The translations under genes were made by a program, and so were the position numbers. From contig CM060990.1 in the NCBI GenBank assembly GCA_030765065.1, positions 499,276,190-499,340,189 on the forward strand: 64,000 bases of DNA, given 5' to 3'. Origin of the DNA: Deroplatys truncata. Taxonomy: Eukaryota; Arthropoda; Insecta; Mantodea; Mantidae. This document shows, piece by piece, positions 18,130 to 27,959 of the stretch. The notes below the pieces were generated by a model, which saw nothing but the letters and a program-made list of their open reading frames with translations, was not told the DNA's origin and searched no databases. The number at the start of each line of letters is the position of its first letter. Position 1 is the first letter of the stretch.

Positions 18130-21100
18130 TTAATGTGAGCAACGTCCCCTCTTAAACCCGTAAGGATAGGTGTCGAACCCGTCCGTCATGACGCGCTTGG
18201 TGACGACCATTCTAAAGGTCTTCGTGGCCGGTTCCGTGACCACGTTCCACAGCGGCTTCCTCGAAATCTGCGTACCTCGCAGCCTTACCACTTTGGCACG
18301 ATCCTCCAGGACGACGTCGCGTATCACGCCGGCATTCACCGTCCTTAGGTTGCCAGAGTTTAGCGTGATGCCCTTAATCTTGCACACGGTGTGCGTCTTT
18401 CCTGTTCCGGGGCACCGAATTTCTAGGCAGTAGCTTTTTGGGCCCGTGGAGGCATAGCGGGAAATGTACACCCCTTTCCCGTACCTTTCCAATTCGTCCG
18501 TCATGTCTCCTAGAAAGCTCCCGACGGGAGGCATCCACTGCCCTGGTGCACCTACCGCAATCACCGAGTCGGTATCGAAATAGCACACCTGTTCGCCTAG
18601 CCGCTTCAGGTAATCGTATAGCACCAAGCGTGCATGCGCAGTTGTGTAGGCGGCAATGACGACGTTTGTGGTTCGACTTAGTTTAGGGCTCTTCTCGCAA
18701 TAGAGCCACACCACGTACATCGTGTCGTCCGTGGCCGGCACGTAGGTCTGTACCTCCACGGCAGAGTCGCTAAGCAGATCCGTTAGCCTAGTATACTGAT
18801 CCACCAGCTCGCAGGTGGGAAGGTTATCCCTCTGCCCAAACTTGCCCCAGAAGCTGTTCAGCATGAGCTTCGCAAGCTCTCGCCTACCCGGGTTGTGGGC
18901 AATGTCTTCCGGGGACAGGGTAACGCCTTCTCGCTCGTAGAACCTTCGCACAAAGGCCTCTTTGGCCTCGGGCGTCCCGCAGTCTGCCGGCCAACCGGAG
19001 GTTTCCGTCTTAATCTTCAAGAACTGATTCACGTAGGCCTCGAAGAGCCCCTTAGATTCTGTTGCGGGGTCGTATTGCACCATGTTGTATTCCCACAACT
19101 CGTTCACCTCCAGCAGGCGGTAACCCTCCGCTAGGGCGACCTTCACCTCGTTCACCACCCAGGTTCCCGATAACGCTCTCGCTTCGTCCTCGTGTACGCA
19201 GCTCTCCTGGCATTCTGTCTCAGCGCATGCGCGGCACAGTGGAAACATCAACTTTCCATTTGCTAGCATTGGCAACACGGGGTGGTACAGGTGTTGGGTC
19301 TGTAGCACCTTGTACTTCACGAGCCCTCCCTTAACCGCGCTTAAGCTAGGAAAGTGCTTAAGGTGAATTTTTGGGTGGTCTACAGGATACGGCTTAGTCT
19401 TGTTGACGAAGGGGTACAGGCTGCACACATCGTAGTAAAACAACTTCGCCGTTCCCACTGCCTCGCAGTAGGTCTTTGTGCAGTTGGTGCGCCCTCCGTA
19501 GAAGGCGTGCCTAGGGTCCAAGGGGTCAGCAGTGGCAAACTGTTTGGCATATTGCGTCAGCCGCGCGTTAGCCTTCACCATTTCGTTAAAGTAGCATTCC
19601 CACATTTCGACGACGACATAGCCGGCCCATCGTCTCCGTGCAAAATAGCACCGCGTGCCTATTCTGAAAGCACTTTGGGCACCCATGGTACCAACAGCCG
19701 TGAAATAGGTACACGGTTTTTGTGTCCACATCGAACCCGTCCACCTTGTGCCCAGCAATTCTGACCTCGCGCCCCTTCACCGCGTGCATGATATTCACGT
19801 TCTGCTGCTGCTCGAGCCATGTCAGCCATATACACGCTATACGTGAATGCTTGTCAGCAAGCCGATACCCCCCAGCGGGTATCACCGCTATTTGGTTTTT
19901 AGGCATGAAGCGCTTTCGGTACACGTTCATAAACGCTTGCGCAATGGTCACACATTCCCTAAACGCGTCCATCCCGTTCTCGTCGAGAAATTCCTTCCTA
20001 AACTTCAGCACTCCCTGGCACAGCAGCGTTACATCCATCCTACAGTACGCTAGCATTTCGGCTTGCATGTCGAAGACGTGGTTCGAGAACCTTTTCTCCG
20101 CGTGTCACTGCTCAAAGTCTGCTCGTGCGTCCTCAGGCATGCTGTCAGGGCAGTAATACCTTTGGTCGGGAATAGGCCCAACGTAGCGTTGGTGCTCTTT
20201 TGTGTTGAACAGGTACGGAAAGTAGCCTTTGCACGCCTGCAGCTGAAACGTTTTGGGAAACTTGGCCAGGGCCATAGGCAGAAAGTTTAACGAATCTAGG
20301 AAGGTTACACGGTTATGCTTTATTTGGTATATCTTTGTATCGTACATAAGGAGCTCGGGTCTCCAATGCAACGCCCCAACCATATGCTTTAGCAGAAATT
20401 GCCCGTCATAGGCTTTCAGGTTATGTGCAATGACGATAACGTCCCATCGGTCATACCGCGAATCCGTGACGTGTTCGAACAACTGTTTTACCGGTTCCTT
20501 CGCAAATATCCACTCCTTTATTCCGCATTGCGTGCAATATGCCGTTTGGTGTTTGTCGTCTATGCACAACGGACACACCTGGTACAGCACGCATAGGTTA
20601 GGGACATGCTCGAACACGTCCGCCTTTCCTTTGTAGGAAGTGTCCTGCGTGCATTCAAGGTCTATAAACATCATAAACATCATCACAAAGTCGTTTCTTA
20701 GCTTCTTTCCTCTGTACTGTATATAGCACATATGGTTCGCTTTCACGTGCAGCTTGCAATTGCCACAAAACGTCTCGCCGCACGTGTGTGGGGTCTTTCT
20801 GTCCCTCATGTTGTACAGCCTATGGCACACCAAGCACACGGTGTACCCTTTGGCATATACCCCTGCCTTCTTTAAATGATTCTCGTAACACACTTGCCCG
20901 TGGAAGTCTCGGTGACACTGGGCACAGCGCACATAACGCGTGAAGGGTTGTCTGCACAGCATGTGACATTTCGTGCATTTGTTGTCACAGCGGTGATGCT
21001 CCCTTGGTATCGTAAAAGGATGGTTACACTCGCGGCAATAGTACTTGCACTTCAGCGCCATGTGCAGGTTCACTATCGTGTTGTAGTGCCCATCGTGTAG

Positions 21101-21850
21101 AATAAGATCGATGGGCTTGCCTCCGTGGTTCGCGGACTTGTATAACACCGTCTTTCCGCTATGGTCCCCAAACACGGTAATGCTGTACCCCTGTAGGCCT
21201 TCATCGTATCGTTTCACGTCGTTCACCCAACCGCCTACATCTCTAAGAAGTGTCAAAGCCCTCTCCTTCTGCAGGAATTCGTATCGCACCAACGTGGAAT
21301 AGTTCACGTCTTTGTCCGCCTTGGCCTTCCCCACAACGATGGCCCTTGGCAGGCATATGGCATCCTTATTTCGAATCTCTACAATACCTTTGTTTCTAAA
21401 GTACGCCTCGCACGGTTTATAACATCTACCGGTGATCTCCTTCGTCCATACGCAGTTTAGTTTTAGTGGCCCAACTAACACAAACTCCTTATTGCTCTGC
21501 ATGACCTTTTGCACGCTTTGCAAACACACGTTAGTGTTCACCTGATCGAACCTGCGCACGCTCATGCTCATTGGCGCAAGCCCCTCTTGAGCAGCCTGAA
21601 TGGTGAGTCCTATGTACCCGGGTTCGTTTTCCAACAGTTCGGTGTTCACATAGTCCAGTACATCGTCAAACATGGTGTGCAATCACTGTTCGGGGTCTGC
21701 ATCTTCGGGCATTGGCCTAACCGTAATGTCGGTCTCGGTAAACCCCGAATAAAACCTAGTAAGCGTCCTTTGCCATCGTCCTGTAATGTCAAACGTATGG
21801 TGCTCATCGTTTTGCGTAACCTGTCTACTTGTGCCCGGTACGCCCTCCAT
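18130..21850 (-). pseudogene. POLB: Protein-primed family B DNA polymerase, two stops and a frameshift
   Basis: ATG at 21850. The coding frame is interrupted by TGA at 21683-21685 and TGA at 20105-20107, both in frame, and changes frame at about 19630-19660 with apparent loss of some codons. The N-terminal third contains a Cys/His-rich zinc region (CKYYCRECNHPF through CKLHVKANHMC, about 21050-20720). Exonuclease motifs follow: FIDLE (ExoI, about 20660), HNLKAYDGQF (ExoII, about 20410) and YCRMD (ExoIII, about 20040). Polymerase motifs: YDVCSLYP (A, about 19430), KLMLNSFWGKFG (B, about 18870) and YFDTDS (C, about 18580). Length and motif order fit Polinton PolB, which would replicate the linear element using a terminal protein primer. 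Confidence 0.95.
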
Positions 21851-22625
21851 TTAGTCTGCTCTTTTTTGTTTTTTCCACTGTTTCCTCTAAACAGCCAGCA
21901 CTAATAATTGATTTACCCCTACTTCCTTTCATGCACTTAACTACCTTTCCGGCGCCAATGTTTTATTCATTCTTTCGTTAAGGCGTCTAAAATCAACCTT
22001 ATACCTTTATCCTTTATGGGTATAGTTATACAGTTAGTCGTTTCGAACACCTTTCTCAACCTATTTTCTATTTTGCCAAAGTCTCGAGTGTTGTGTCACC
22101 TCTCTATGTACGCGTATATTCAAATATTCCTTTTTAGCTCCTCTTTGCCTATTTCGCAACAGTTACACCTATTCTTTGGTTTTCTACTCTAATGCCTATG
22201 CTTCTTTTCGGGAAAAATTCATTAATTTATTCGCTTCACTTTCAATGCAATACAATGTGTTTTATTTCATCTCACTTCTCACTGCAGCCAGTGTTCTCTC
22301 TGATTATGTTACCGTATCGGTCCATGCGTTTTATTCTCGCCTTATCGTAACCGCAATGAACAGAATTCGCCTCAGCCACCGGATGTCTTTAGCGCTACCA
22401 TTTCTTATCTGATCCACTGCATCCCAGCTCACCATCTGGTTTACATTCGGTGGGCTTTGTTATCGCTGCCACATTCTGTTCAGCTCTCTACAATTTCAGC
22501 CTTTGGTTTTCCGGTCGGCCATTATTAATATTCTCTTATCGCTCCCTTTCCCATGAGAACCTAGCTCCGCCATGTTGCTTTTGCTCCAATATATATTTAA
22601 GGTTCTCCTTCATCGCCTATGCATT
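21851..22625. promoter_or_regulatory. Divergent intergenic region between PolB and right-arm genes
   Basis: This 775-bp AT-rich gap separates the minus-strand gene block from the plus-strand right arm and must hold the transcription starts of both. A TATA-like TATATATTTAA (22590-22600) lies 26 bases before the ATG of the first plus-strand gene. The plus-strand open frame 22176-22412 shows no recognisable features and I do not call it a gene. Confidence 0.45.
22590..22600 (+). promoter_or_regulatory. TATA-like box for right-arm gene
   Basis: TATATATTTAA about 26 bases upstream of ATG 22626. If it is used, the 5' leader would be very short. Confidence 0.4.
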
Positions 22626-23312
22626 ATGGCTAACTCTTCAGTATCGTTAACGCATTCCGTCGCAGAAGAAGATCTTGTACCTTTGGCGCCATATAGTTCC
22701 TTCATCGGAAACCCACTGGTTCAAGAGCGTTTACGTCTGCTCTTCAGGGGACAATTTTCAGGCCCAGACATCGAGTCCGTGAATCACCCTGGTTTACCAC
22801 CTATCTCTCCGGTGGCAAGCCTTTCCTAAGCCACCAGCCCGTCAACAACTCCGGGGCAGTTGTCCGACTCGGACATTACGTACTTTAGTGGTGCCGAGGC
22901 GGACAACAACGAAGACAACATCTCGGAGAGAATATCAGAGGTGACCACGGTCTTGAGGGAGTACCTCTCAGCTCCCTCTTCGACGGCACCATCGCTCCCC
23001 GAAGAACTGCTCGAGGAGGAGAACCTTGACGAGCCGTCTCTAGACCTTCTAGCTGCCAACGACAGCGCCTCCAACGTGGTGGACTGGGTGGTACCCGGGC
23101 GACCAGGCGCCGCTCCAAGGGCTCCTCTTCGCCAAAGGCACCGTAGAATTATCTTCAGGCATCGCCGCCCCTCACCTTATACAGTGCCGCAGCGCGTGAG
23201 AGAGCAGCTGGCGAACGAACATAGGCGTCAGCAGCAGCAATTGCTTTCTCTTCATATTCCTTACTTAAATCTCGACTTTTCTCTTCCTCGAGACGCTCTC
23301 GACCTGTGGTAA
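22626..23312 (+). pseudogene. Right-arm Polinton disordered protein, in-frame stop
   Basis: From the ATG at 22626 the frame reads MANSSVSLTHSVAEEDLVPL, ending at TAA 22827-22829 (after PISPVASLS), and continues in the same frame: SDSDITYFSGAEADNNEDN, an acidic Ser/Pro/Glu-rich stretch (PSLPEELLEEENLDEPSLDL), then an Arg-rich basic part (RQRHRRIIFRHRRPSP) and a Gln-rich helix (EHRRQQQQLLSLHIPYL), stopping at 23312. The switch from acidic to basic halves and low aromatic content suggest an intrinsically disordered adaptor, packaging or transcription-regulatory protein. No family recognised. The terminal TGGTAAGT could also be a splice donor, but no in-frame acceptor was found. Confidence 0.5.
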
Positions 23313-23365
23313 GTTTATTTTTTCTTCTTCCTTTTCTTTCCAAATAAGTATATGCATATTTCGTA

Positions 23366-23796
23366 ATGGCTTTGAATCAAAAGTGTCTATTTTGCAATGA
23401 GCAACTAAACCCATTTTACGGGAGTATAGGCCATTTGTGCCCTTGTTTTAAATGTCGTATTTGTAACCGTAACATGGACAGTTTTTTCACTATGCTATCT
23501 GCCAGTGGAGTGCCTGCAGTGTTAGCAGTTGCAACTATACCGGTAGGAGTTGCAACATGTCCAGATTCAACCCAGCCTGCTTGGAATGCCAAGCACGCCG
23601 GGCTTGCGTGCTTTACAATATTCCAAATCCATACGCACACATAAGATTATATCGGCAAAATAAGTGTCAATGTCAACACTGTACTGTTCAAGCTAATGTG
23701 TGCTGCGATCACTGTGGATGCTTTCACGAACCCGTGTGTGTTTGCGTCCACTGCACTCGTTGTGGCGTTTTTCAGAGTTTTCATCACGCCACTTAA
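23366..23796 (+). CDS. Cys-rich (zinc-binding-like) protein requiring a -1 frame change
   Basis: Frame 0 from the ATG at 23366 (MALNQKCLFCNEQLNPFYG) carries paired CxxC motifs (CLFC, CPCFKC, CRICN) up to a T TTT TTC heptamer at 23482-23488. After it, frame 0 loses its Cys pattern and ends at 23644, while the -1 frame continues in the same style (CNMSRFNPACLECQARRACV, CQCQHC, CCDHCGC, CVCVHCTRCGVF) to the stop at 23796. Together they make a roughly 140-residue protein with about 30 Cys, arranged like multiple zinc ribbons or knuckles. Either a one-base indel in the T run broke the gene, or the heptamer is a programmed -1 site. Function unknown; no family recognised. Confidence 0.55.
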
Positions 23797-24189
23797 GCAC
23801 ACCTAAATTCGTCTTTGCATATATGTATTCACTTATTTTGTTTCTTCCTCTTCTTTCTCTTCCATTATTGCTGCTGCTGTTTTGTACATATTTTAATTGT
23901 GTAATTGTTTATATTTTGTATTATTGTTTACTATTATTATTGTACATATTTTATTATTATTGGTTAGTATTAAGTAAATATGTTTTATTAACGTTTCTCT
24001 CGTTTCATTTCGTTTAAAACCTTATTCATCTTCCTTTCTCTAGTTAGCTAGTTAGCGCCTATTTATGTAGATAGTTAGGTATATTCCCGTAACCTTCCCA
24101 TCCTGGTATGTTTTTTCTCAATCAAGTGTGTGCGTGTATGTGTGTGAATGTGCGCCTTCAAGGTTCGTATTTGCAGGTACGTATTGCTT
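23797..24189. other. AT/pyrimidine-rich 3' region of the right-arm genes
   Basis: Low-complexity CT- and TAT-rich sequence with no convincing coding frame; probably the 3' untranslated region and spacer. Confidence 0.4.
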
Positions 24190-24480
24190 CTATGTGTCAT
24201 AGCTCAAATCATCCCCGTCTTCACCATTTTCATTATTGCTCTCTCCTTCCTCTTCGGTTTCATCTCCTTCCCCTCCACCTTCAGCTATTTCTCCTAGTTC
24301 ATCCTCGTAGTTCACTGCTTCATCCACATGTCGCACCACTACTCTCCTCTTTATTTCTTCCATTTCATCTTCTGCTTTTCGCATTTTCTTCTCCATCTCA
24401 TCCCTCTCGTTTTTCACCTCTTCCAATTCTTTTCCTTTCTCCGCTATCTTATTTTCTGCACATTTATGCTCTTTTTGCAT
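24190..24480 (-). CDS. Acidic coiled-coil hypothetical protein (Polinton right end)
   Basis: 96-codon frame from the ATG at 24480: MQKEHKCAENKIAEKGKELE, then heptad-like KNERDEMEKKMRKAEDEMEE, then a strongly acidic C-terminus (GEGDETEEEGESNNENGED). It is antisense to a CT-rich plus strand, so composition alone could keep the frame open and bias it to Glu/Lys; hence low confidence. If real, it would face the two right-arm genes and could be a coiled-coil accessory protein. Confidence 0.35.
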   Translation of the reverse strand: MQKEHKCAENKIAEKGKELEEVKNERDEMEKKMRKAEDEMEEIKRRVVVRHVDEAVNYEDELGEIAEGGGEGDETEEEGESNNENGEDGDDLSYDT

Positions 24481-24857
24481 TTTTCCAAAGCCGCCTTTCT
24501 TATGCTATTTATCGATACCTTACCAATCCACCTCCTCCTCCACTTCCATGCATTCTGATTGTATTTTCAAATTTCCTGCAGCTGTCCATCTTGTATTCCT
24601 CTTAACTCTACCAACTACCTTCCTCATCACTTTTCACGTCACTACCGCCATCTTGTGGCAACCGCCATCTTCCATCATTTTCATTTCTCTTCTTCATTAC
24701 GCTATCTTGCGGCACTACTGTATACTATTTCCAAACGCCATCTTGGTGCGCTGCGTTCCACTAGTACCTTCCGCCATCTTGCGGAGCAGCGCCACAATTC
24801 TTCCAGCGACACTAGCGCCGTCCGCCATCTTATGTCGTCACTTTTCCCGCCTTTGGT
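24481..24857. other. Right-arm spacer with diverged TIR-like motifs
   Basis: Contains scattered CGCCATCTTG and GCTATCTTGCGG motifs that look like eroded inward extensions of the inverted-repeat array; no gene seen. Confidence 0.5.
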
Positions 24858-25632
24858 ATGGATTAACTATTGCACCATATTGTGCCGTATATTTTTCACC
24901 CTTGCGCTTTTCAGCCATCTTGTTTTTGCGACACTAGCGCCAGCCGCCATCTTACCACCTACTACTTTTTCCGCCATCTTTGCGGATTAACGGGGTTGAC
25001 GCGACACTAGCGCTCATCTTGCTTTGCGCTTTGCAGCCATCTTCTTTTTGCGCCATACGCCATCTTGGCATTTACTACTTATTCCCACCTCTTTTTGCGG
25101 ATTAACGCGACGCTAGCGCTCTTCTCGCTTTGCGCTTCGCCGCCATCTTGCCATTTACTACTTTTTTCCCGCCTTTTTTGCGGATTAACGCGACACTAGC
25201 GCCAGCCGCCATCTTGGCATTTCCTACTTTTTCCCGCCTTTTTGGCGGATTAACCCGTCACAAGCGCTTTCCCGCCTTGCGCTTTGCCGCCATCTTGGTT
25301 TTTGCGTAACTAGCGCCAGCCGCCATCTTGGCATTTACTACTTTTTCCCACCTTTTTGGCGGATTAACGCGTCACAAGCGCTTTCCCGCCTTGCGCTTTG
25401 CCGCCATCTTGGACCGCCATCTTCAAAATTACTACTTTTTTCCTCCTTTTTGGCGGATTAACGCGTCAGAAGCGCTTTGGCGCCTTGCGCTTTGCCGCCA
25501 TCTTGGACCGCCATCTTCTAATTTACTACCTTTTCCCGCCTTTTTGACAGATTAACGCGACACTAGCGCTTAATCCCCCCTGGTGGCAGGATTATCGTTA
25601 ATCCAACCGGCTAATCCCTATATATCACTACT
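24858..25632 (-). repeat. Polinton right terminal inverted repeat with internal tandem array
   Basis: Inverted partner of 8188-8905. TTTCCCGCC occurs at about 24843, 25165, 25228, 25268, 25382 and 25532. CCGCCATCTTG-type motifs occur about ten times between 24950 and 25520, and further diverged copies are found inwards to about 24640. Confidence 0.9.
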
Positions 25633-25638
25633 AACGTG
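25633..25638. repeat. Target-site duplication, right copy (Polinton)
   Basis: AACGTG, partner of 8182-8187 with a single G/T difference. Confidence 0.85.
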
Positions 25639-26604
25639 GCAGAATGATTGTTCTCCGGGAAGCGGGTTTGTCATACCGTGACACTTCGGCTCGTACAGGG
25701 CATGCTGTTATGACAGTGATGTGTGTGTGGAAGCAGTGGATAGATGAAGGTCGTACGCAGCGAAGAGTGGGTACTGGACCATGGGATATGACCACAGCAC
25801 GGGATGACCGTCATCTTGTCCGAATGGCCATAACGGACCGTACAGCTTCATCCACAGTGTTGGCTCGACGCTGGAGTACTGCAACAGGTGTGAACTTGTC
25901 TGCATCAACGATTCGTCGCTGTCTGCTGCAGGTTGGACTGGTTGCATGCATGCCATTACGTCGGCTTCTATTGTCCAGAAACCACAAGCCTCTCCGACTG
26001 CAATGGGCACGTGAACATCGTCTCTGGGGTGCTGAGTGGCAAAAAGTAGTCTTTTCGGACGAGCCCCGCTTCAACAGCCCTATAGTGATGGCCGCATACG
26101 TGTCCAGTGCTACCGTGGTGAGCGTAACTTGGAGGGCTGCATTGTTGAGCGGCATAGCGGACAAACACCAGGTGTGATGGTTTGGGGCGCCATTGGTTAC
26201 AACAATCGATCTCGCCTCCTACGAATTGAGGGCACCTTGTACAGCAACCGGTAGCTAAAGCTGGTTGTAGAGCCTGATGTACTCCCCCTGCTTCAGGCAT
26301 CTCCATAGGCCACATTTCAATAGGACAATGCCCGCCACATATTGCGAGGAATGTACAAGCCTTCTTTGAAGAGCGACGGGTACCATTGCTTCCCTGTCCT
26401 GCACGTTCGCCTGACATGTCGCCTATCGAACATGTCTGGGATATGGTTGGTCAGCACCTGGTGTGTCACGGTCCTCCAGTAACCAGTGTTATGGATTTGT
26501 GGGCTCCAATACAAACTGCGTGGAGAGAGATCCCTCAGAAATTTGTGCAGAGCCTTTTTGATTCAATACCACAGCATATAGCAGCTCTAATTATAGCGCA
26601 TTGA
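25639..26604 (+). pseudogene. Tc1-like transposase, main part right of the Polinton
   Basis: The frame resumes with RMIVLREAGLSYRDTSARTG, a paired-type helix-turn-helix DNA-binding segment, followed by VMTVMCVWKQWIDEGRT. The catalytic domain is split over three frames: VVFSDEPRFN (first Asp, about 26050), VMVWGAIGYNN (about 26170-26215), a DNARPH segment (second Asp, about 26322) and RSPDMSPIEHVWDMVG (third acidic residue, about 26400-26450). The spacing fits the DDE arrangement of the Tc1 group. Frame changes near 26060-26080 and again before 26386, plus the Polinton insertion, make it inactive. Confidence 0.85.
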
Positions 26605-26760
26605 GGCCACACCAAATACTGAATATTAGGGCTCAAAGGTCATGTATTTATTTGAAAAGTTTATCATTTGTTAGTTGTCATGTATCTCACCTGTGGTATT
26701 AAATTCATTGAATTCATGCATTTCCTTCTTGGTGTTGCAATTTTCACAAACGGCAGTGTA

Positions 26761-27955
26761 TTTGAAAAAAAAGGATATTACTTCCAAACAAATGAAAACA
26801 CAATCAAACATTTTACTAGAAATACAGGGAAAACCAATGAACTATGAACCAGCTGTGAGGCATTTTTCCAGTTTGTGATGGTGGCATGCATTGCCCTCTG
26901 TGGCTATCATAGAGTGGTGCTGATGCAACTATACAACAATTTCCTTTACTATGTTTAAAAGCTTTACTTACCACTGTTATGGAAGGAGGTTCTGAAATAC
27001 CACTGTTTTTGTCCATACATTTTTGGCCCCTCTTTAATAACTATTCATTGCTCACTGTAGTTCATGTTGTGAAACACTGGCAGTTTTTGGTGGATATTTT
27101 GTTCAATTCTTCAAGGATGTGTGGGTATGTCTTGTATGCTTTATGTTTTAATTTACCCTAGAGATAAAATTCACAGAGTGTTAGGTTGGGGAGTGAGAGG
27201 GGCACAAATCTCTTCTAATAGTTCTGTCCTCAAACACACTTTCATTGTTTTCCAGTGGCAAAACTGAAGGAGTGTGTGAGAGTCTCAGGTTACCCAAACT
27301 AAATACAGATAAATTGTATGTTATATGTAAATAACAAGAATACAGTGTGTAAAAGCCCAAAATAAGTTGCTTGTATGTTCCTAGTGTGACTTACACTAGA
27401 GCAACTTACCAGCCTAAAAATTTAGGAGTCTGGTTAATGCCAGACTCACACATGTTGCATGAGGGAGGGGCTTACTAGGCATTGCTAAGCAACTACTCCC
27501 TTCCGAGCCATGTTACTATAATGCACATAGGCATTCTTGGAGTCTAGATTCTGTTTCCAATGCAGCATGGAACTGTGGATTTCAAGGTGTGTTAAGTTTT
27601 GTTTTCTATTGTTCTGTGAATTCAAAGTGTTTATAGCTTTTCTTATACTCTGTGCCTTTCTCTCATGCTTTGCAATGAGTGAGATTAATGATTTGGTTAT
27701 CCATTTATTAAAAAGTGTGCTCTAAAGGACAAGAGACTGACACCACATCTGAATATTATACAGAAGGATGGAAGCTAAATAAGAACTTTCCAGTCCCAAT
27801 GGTACAGGGAGTACCCACTTGCTCACAGCAAGTGTAAAAAACTGTAAATTATATTGTTATGTTTGTATGTTGTTTGGAGGAGAAGGTGAAGGTGTAAGAG
27901 TGCATAAGTGATCTAAAAACTTTGCATAGAAGGGCACGCAAATGTCAAGTTTTGA
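26761..27955. other. Non-coding flank right of the Tc1 element
   Basis: No recognisable coding region. An 18-base segment at about 26834-26851 recurs in inverted orientation near 42817-42835, suggesting an old interspersed repeat. Confidence 0.4.
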
Positions 27956-27959
27956 AAAG

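Larger units (their letters stand above)
8188..25632. mobile_element. Polinton/Maverick giant transposon (17.4 kb)
   Basis: The element begins AGTAGTGATATATAGGG and ends with the inverted form finishing in ACTACT; Polintons characteristically have 5'-AG termini and 6-bp target duplications. Flanking hexamers are AACGGG (8182-8187) and AACGTG (25633-25638). The hallmark gene set is present: protein-primed PolB, retroviral-type integrase with chromodomain, FtsK/HerA-type packaging ATPase, adenain-like protease, a major capsid protein candidate and a minor capsid candidate. Most genes lie on the minus strand between 9624 and 21850; a short opposite-strand arm lies at 22626-23796. Several genes carry isolated stops or frameshifts, so this copy is not autonomous. 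Length is within the usual 15-20 kb range. Confidence 0.96.
7903..26758 (+). mobile_element. Tc1/mariner-like element, split by the Polinton
   Basis: The sequence CACTGCCGTTTGTGAAAATT at 7903 is repeated in inverted orientation at the right end, with near identity over about 33 bases reaching the CAACACCAAGAA segment. Both ends sit next to TA (7901-7902 and 26759-26760), the TA target of Tc1/mariner elements. The element body is 7903-8187 plus 25639-26758, about 1.4 kb, which is the expected size for a Tc1-type transposon. The rest of the interval is the inserted Polinton. The transposase remnant is listed separately. Confidence 0.9.

Noticed and set aside
19630..19660. Programmed frameshift in PolB
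   Set aside because: No slippery heptamer is apparent, and codons seem to be missing relative to the family, so an ordinary indel is more likely.
12672..22829. Alternative genetic code explaining in-frame stops
   Set aside because: TGA, TAG and TAA all occur as internal stops and also as proper gene ends; scattered substitutions in a dead element are simpler.
23309..23348. Intron joining the disordered protein gene to the Cys-rich gene (GTAAGT at 23309)
   Set aside because: The nearest AG acceptor (23347-23348) leads to a frame that stops quickly and is not the Cys-rich frame.
24108..24605. 165-codon plus-strand Leu/Pro/Ser-rich frame
   Set aside because: Low-complexity CT-rich sequence; the antisense coiled-coil frame is only slightly more convincing and is given low confidence.
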